Shown here in pieces: positions 61,816-64,000 of a DNA stretch of 64,000 nt. The DNA lies in NCBI RefSeq assembly GCF_029101545.1, contig NZ_CP118866.1, positions 1,364,001 to 1,428,000 of the forward strand, written 5' to 3'. A program made the position numbers and the translations under genes. This DNA comes from Amygdalobacter indicium (GTDB taxonomy: Bacteria > Bacillota > Clostridia > Saccharofermentanales > Fastidiosipilaceae). Position 1 is the first letter of the stretch, and each line of letters begins with the position of its first letter. Below the pieces are notes generated by a model. It was not told the DNA's origin. It worked only from the letters and a program-made list of their open reading frames with translations, and ran no database searches.

Positions 61816-62358
61816 TTATTTCTTAGCGCCCGTCTTGCCTTCCTTCAGATGCAATACTTCATCCAGGTACTTAACGCCCTTGCCATGATATGCATCCGGT
61901 ACACGGAAGCCACGAATGTTCGCTGCAACTTCACCGACGAGTTGCTTATTGGCACCCTTAACAATAATCTTATTGTTGTTAGGTACTTCAATCTTGATAC
62001 CCTCGGGTGCGACATACTCAACAGGATGAGAATAACCTAAGTTCAAGACTAATTTGGAACCGGATAATTGAGCACGATAACCTGTGCCCTTAACTTCCAA
62101 TTCCTTAACATAACCATGAGTTACGCCTGTTACCATGTTCTGAATCAAAGCACGAGTCAAACCGTGGAGTGCGCGTTCTTCTTTAGTTTCACCGTTTCTT
62201 GTAACGATAACTTCATTATCCTTAACCGCAACATTGATCAACGGATGGATTTTTTCTGTCAAAGTCTCCTTGCCGCCTTTAACAGTGACAAGGTGCGGTT
62301 CAACAGTTACTGTTACTCCTGCAGGAATAACGATTGGTTTTTTACCAATTCTGGACAT
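61816..62358 (-). CDS. rplF: 50S ribosomal protein L6
   Basis: The 180-residue protein begins MSRIGKKPIVIPAGVTV and ends KGVKYLDEVLHLKEGKTGAKK, with two L6 repeats. Confidence 0.97.
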   Translation of the reverse strand: MSRIGKKPIVIPAGVTVTVEPHLVTVKGGKETLTEKIHPLINVAVKDNEVIVTRNGETKEERALHGLTRALIQNMVTGVTHGYVKELEVKGTGYRAQLSGSKLVLNLGYSHPVEYVAPEGIKIEVPNNNKIIVKGANKQLVGEVAANIRGFRVPDAYHGKGVKYLDEVLHLKEGKTGAKK

Positions 62359-62421
62359 TGTTTTTCCTCCTACCCTTAAAATTACGAAGCTGACGCTTCC
62401 TTTCAGAGTGTTCTAATTATT

Positions 62422-62817
62422 TTACCAGACATAAGCCATGACTTCACCGCCGATGTGCTTGGCACGAGCTTGTGCTGCAGTCATGATGCCCTGAGATGTT
62501 GAAACGATGGCAATACCCAAACCGCCTAAAACGCGCGGTAATTCTTCGCTGTTGGCATAAACTTTCAAACCCGGACGGCTGATACGCTTGATACCGGCGA
62601 TAACAGGGGATTTTTCCTGATACTTCAAGGTTAAACGTAAAGTACCCTGAACATCCTCATTCAAAACCTCAACTTTTTTGATGTAACCTTCATCGAGCAA
62701 AATGTTGGCAATCGCTTGCTTTACGCGAGAAGCGGGAACATCAACAGTTTCCTTATGCGCTGATGAAGCATTACGAATTCTTGTAAGCATATCAGCAATA
62801 CTATCTGTAACTACCAT
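62422..62817 (-). CDS. rpsH: 30S ribosomal protein S8
   Basis: The 131-residue protein has DSIADMLTRIRNASSAHKETVDVPASR and the C-terminal GIAIVSTSQGIMTAAQARAKHIGGEVMAYVW. Confidence 0.97.
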   Translation of the reverse strand: MVVTDSIADMLTRIRNASSAHKETVDVPASRVKQAIANILLDEGYIKKVEVLNEDVQGTLRLTLKYQEKSPVIAGIKRISRPGLKVYANSEELPRVLGGLGIAIVSTSQGIMTAAQARAKHIGGEVMAYVW

Positions 62818-62835
62818 TGTTATTCTTCCTTTCTC

Positions 62836-63021
62836 TTACCAGCTGGCTTTGTTAACGCCGGGGATTTCGCCCTTGTAAGCCAACACACGGAAGCACAAAC
62901 GACAAATGCCGTATTTACGAATGAAAGCATGCGGACGACCGCACAACAAACAACGGTTGTGATTGCGTGTTGAAAACTTTTGCTCACTTTGCGATTTGAT
63001 AATTTGTGATTTCTTAGCCAT
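62836..63021 (-). CDS. rpsN: 30S ribosomal protein S14, zinc form
   Basis: The 61-residue protein has the four zinc cysteines in CLLCGRPHAFIRKYGICRLCFR. The short C+ form is typical of Firmicutes. Confidence 0.97.
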   Translation of the reverse strand: MAKKSQIIKSQSEQKFSTRNHNRCLLCGRPHAFIRKYGICRLCFRVLAYKGEIPGVNKASW

Positions 63022-63025
63022 TTAA

Positions 63026-63571
63026 TTAAGCCTCCTGACGTGTGAAAGGCATACCGAAGAGACGTAACAGTTCACGGGCCTCTTCATCAGTATTCGCAGT
63101 TGTGACGAAGATGATATCCATACCGCGGATTTTATCAATCTTGTCGTAATCAATTTCCGGGAAAATCAATTGTTCCTTCATACCGACAGCATAATTGCCA
63201 CGGCCATCGAAAGAATTGGGATTCATACCGCGGAAGTCACGGACACGGGGAATAGCCAAGTTAATGAAGCGATCCATGAATTCATACATTCTGTCGCCTC
63301 TCAAGGTAACCTTCGTACCGACGTTCATACCTTCACGCAAATGGAAGTTAGCGATGGACTTTTTAGCTTTGGTAATAACAGCCTTCTGACCTGTAATAAC
63401 GGACAAATCGTTTGCCGCATTCTCACAGCCCTTGCTGTTTTCACGTTCGCTGACACCTACGTTAATAACAATTTTTTCCAACTTAGGGATTTGCATAACG
63501 CTCTTGTATTGAAATTTCTCTTTCATTGCCGGAGCAACGGTTTTCAGATAAAAATCTTTTAATCTAGCCAT
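63026..63571 (-). CDS. rplE: 50S ribosomal protein L5
   Basis: The 181-residue protein has MQIPKLEKIVINVGVSE, GQKAVITKAKKSIANFHLREGM and RGMDIIFVTTANTDEEARELL. Confidence 0.97.
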   Translation of the reverse strand: MARLKDFYLKTVAPAMKEKFQYKSVMQIPKLEKIVINVGVSERENSKGCENAANDLSVITGQKAVITKAKKSIANFHLREGMNVGTKVTLRGDRMYEFMDRFINLAIPRVRDFRGMNPNSFDGRGNYAVGMKEQLIFPEIDYDKIDKIRGMDIIFVTTANTDEEARELLRLFGMPFTRQEA

Positions 63572-63583
63572 GTTTACCCCCTA

Positions 63584-63922
63584 TCAGCGCTTATTGGTCA
63601 AGGTGTCGATCACTTCACCGGAACGCTTGCTGATACGCACGCGATCACCGTTTTCAAGTGTCTTCACGCCGACTTTGGTCGGTTGTTTGGTTTTCTCATC
63701 GACGAGCATAACATTGGAAATATGGATAGGTCCTTCCATATGAGCAATTTCACCCTGTTGATAAGAATTACCGGGTTTACGATGTTTTGTGACCATGTTT
63801 ACGCCTTCGACGACAACTTGTTCCTTTTCAGGAATAACACGCAGAACCTTGCCTGTCATCGCACGATCTTTACCGGTAAGTACGTAAACTGTATCACCTG
63901 TTTTAATACGAAAATGTGCCAT
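63584..63922 (-). CDS. rplX: 50S ribosomal protein L24
   Basis: The 112-residue protein has the KOW segment IKTGDTVYVLTGKDRAMTGKVLRVIPEKEQVVVEGVN and the tail RSGEVIDTL. Confidence 0.96.
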   Translation of the reverse strand: MAHFRIKTGDTVYVLTGKDRAMTGKVLRVIPEKEQVVVEGVNMVTKHRKPGNSYQQGEIAHMEGPIHISNVMLVDEKTKQPTKVGVKTLENGDRVRISKRSGEVIDTLTNKR

Positions 63923-63931
63923 GCGTTCCTC

Positions 63932-64000
63932 CTAAAGTACTTCCGGTGCCAATGAGAGAATACGCATAAAGTTATGGTCTCTCAATTCACGGGCGATCGG
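63932..64000 (-). CDS. rplN: 50S ribosomal protein L14 (partial, C-terminal end)
   Basis: The 22 visible residues read PIARELRDHNFMRILSLAPEVL, the conserved end of L14. The gene continues past the right edge. Confidence 0.93.
   Translation of the reverse strand, partial: PIARELRDHNFMRILSLAPEVL

Overview
The window looks like a chromosomal segment of a low-GC, host-associated Clostridia-type Firmicute. Evidence: an S10/spc/alpha-type ribosomal operon with the zinc form of S14, a combined pyrBI-C-F-K-D-E operon with PyrDK (NAD-linked dihydroorotate dehydrogenase), CUT1 sugar ABC transporters with lipoprotein binding proteins, an ECF transporter module, and Sec-secreted, wall-anchor-like surface proteins. 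The gene mix would fit a Mageeibacillus/BVAB3-like organism, but that placement is a guess. Nearly all genes are on the minus strand.

Layout. 1-2.7 kb: end of an unknown gene, then an APC permease with a class-I glutamine-amidotransferase-like hydrolase. 3-4 kb: two type II toxin-antitoxin loci, one with a broken toxin. 4.2-10.8 kb: an alpha-galactoside locus (binding protein, two permeases, GH36 alpha-galactosidase, divergent AraC regulator). 10.8-16.7 kb: a truncated M20 peptidase, a DASS-type anion transporter, a URO-D-family protein, a Cys/Met-metabolism PLP enzyme, RidA, and a divergent YheO-type PAS/HTH regulator; DNA motifs link this locus to the permease/hydrolase operon at the left end. 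16.7-22.1 kb: an 1,793-residue surface protein. 22.1-27.3 kb: a cation/proton antiporter, an M20 amidohydrolase, a membrane protein and a membrane-anchored protein of unknown function. 27.4-35 kb: the pyrimidine operon with an attenuator-like leader, interrupted by a TnpB-only IS605-type element just before pyrE. 35-37.5 kb: an amidohydrolase/deaminase and a purine nucleoside phosphorylase. 37.6-45.6 kb: an AT-rich operon with a second CUT1 transporter, a nucleoside hydrolase, a HAD phosphatase, a TIM-barrel isomerase and two unknown proteins. 46-49.4 kb: three paralogous secreted proteins, two of them a recent tandem duplication. 49.4-64 kb: truA, ecfT, a fused ecfA1-A2, then rplQ-rpoA-rpsK-rpsM-rpmJ-infA, a short IS derivative, an unknown gene, map, adk, secY and the spc ribosomal genes to a partial rplN.

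The most notable points: (1) two copies of one TnpB-family element, one autonomous and one reduced mainly to its right end, each sit exactly between the Shine-Dalgarno sequence and the start codon of a gene (pyrE and infA), with the same geometry, suggesting that the target/TAM is the ribosome-binding site itself; (2) four surface proteins end in a KTGE-hydrophobic-basic tail that lacks the LP of LPXTG; (3) a family of tandem, partly diversified secreted proteins; (4) a shared regulatory module tying the RidA/PLP-enzyme locus to an amidotransferase/permease operon; and (5) a pyrB leader with two terminators and an overlapping long ORF. The transport loci lack their own CUT1 ATPases, no sortase is visible, and rpsD is missing from its usual place before rpoA.
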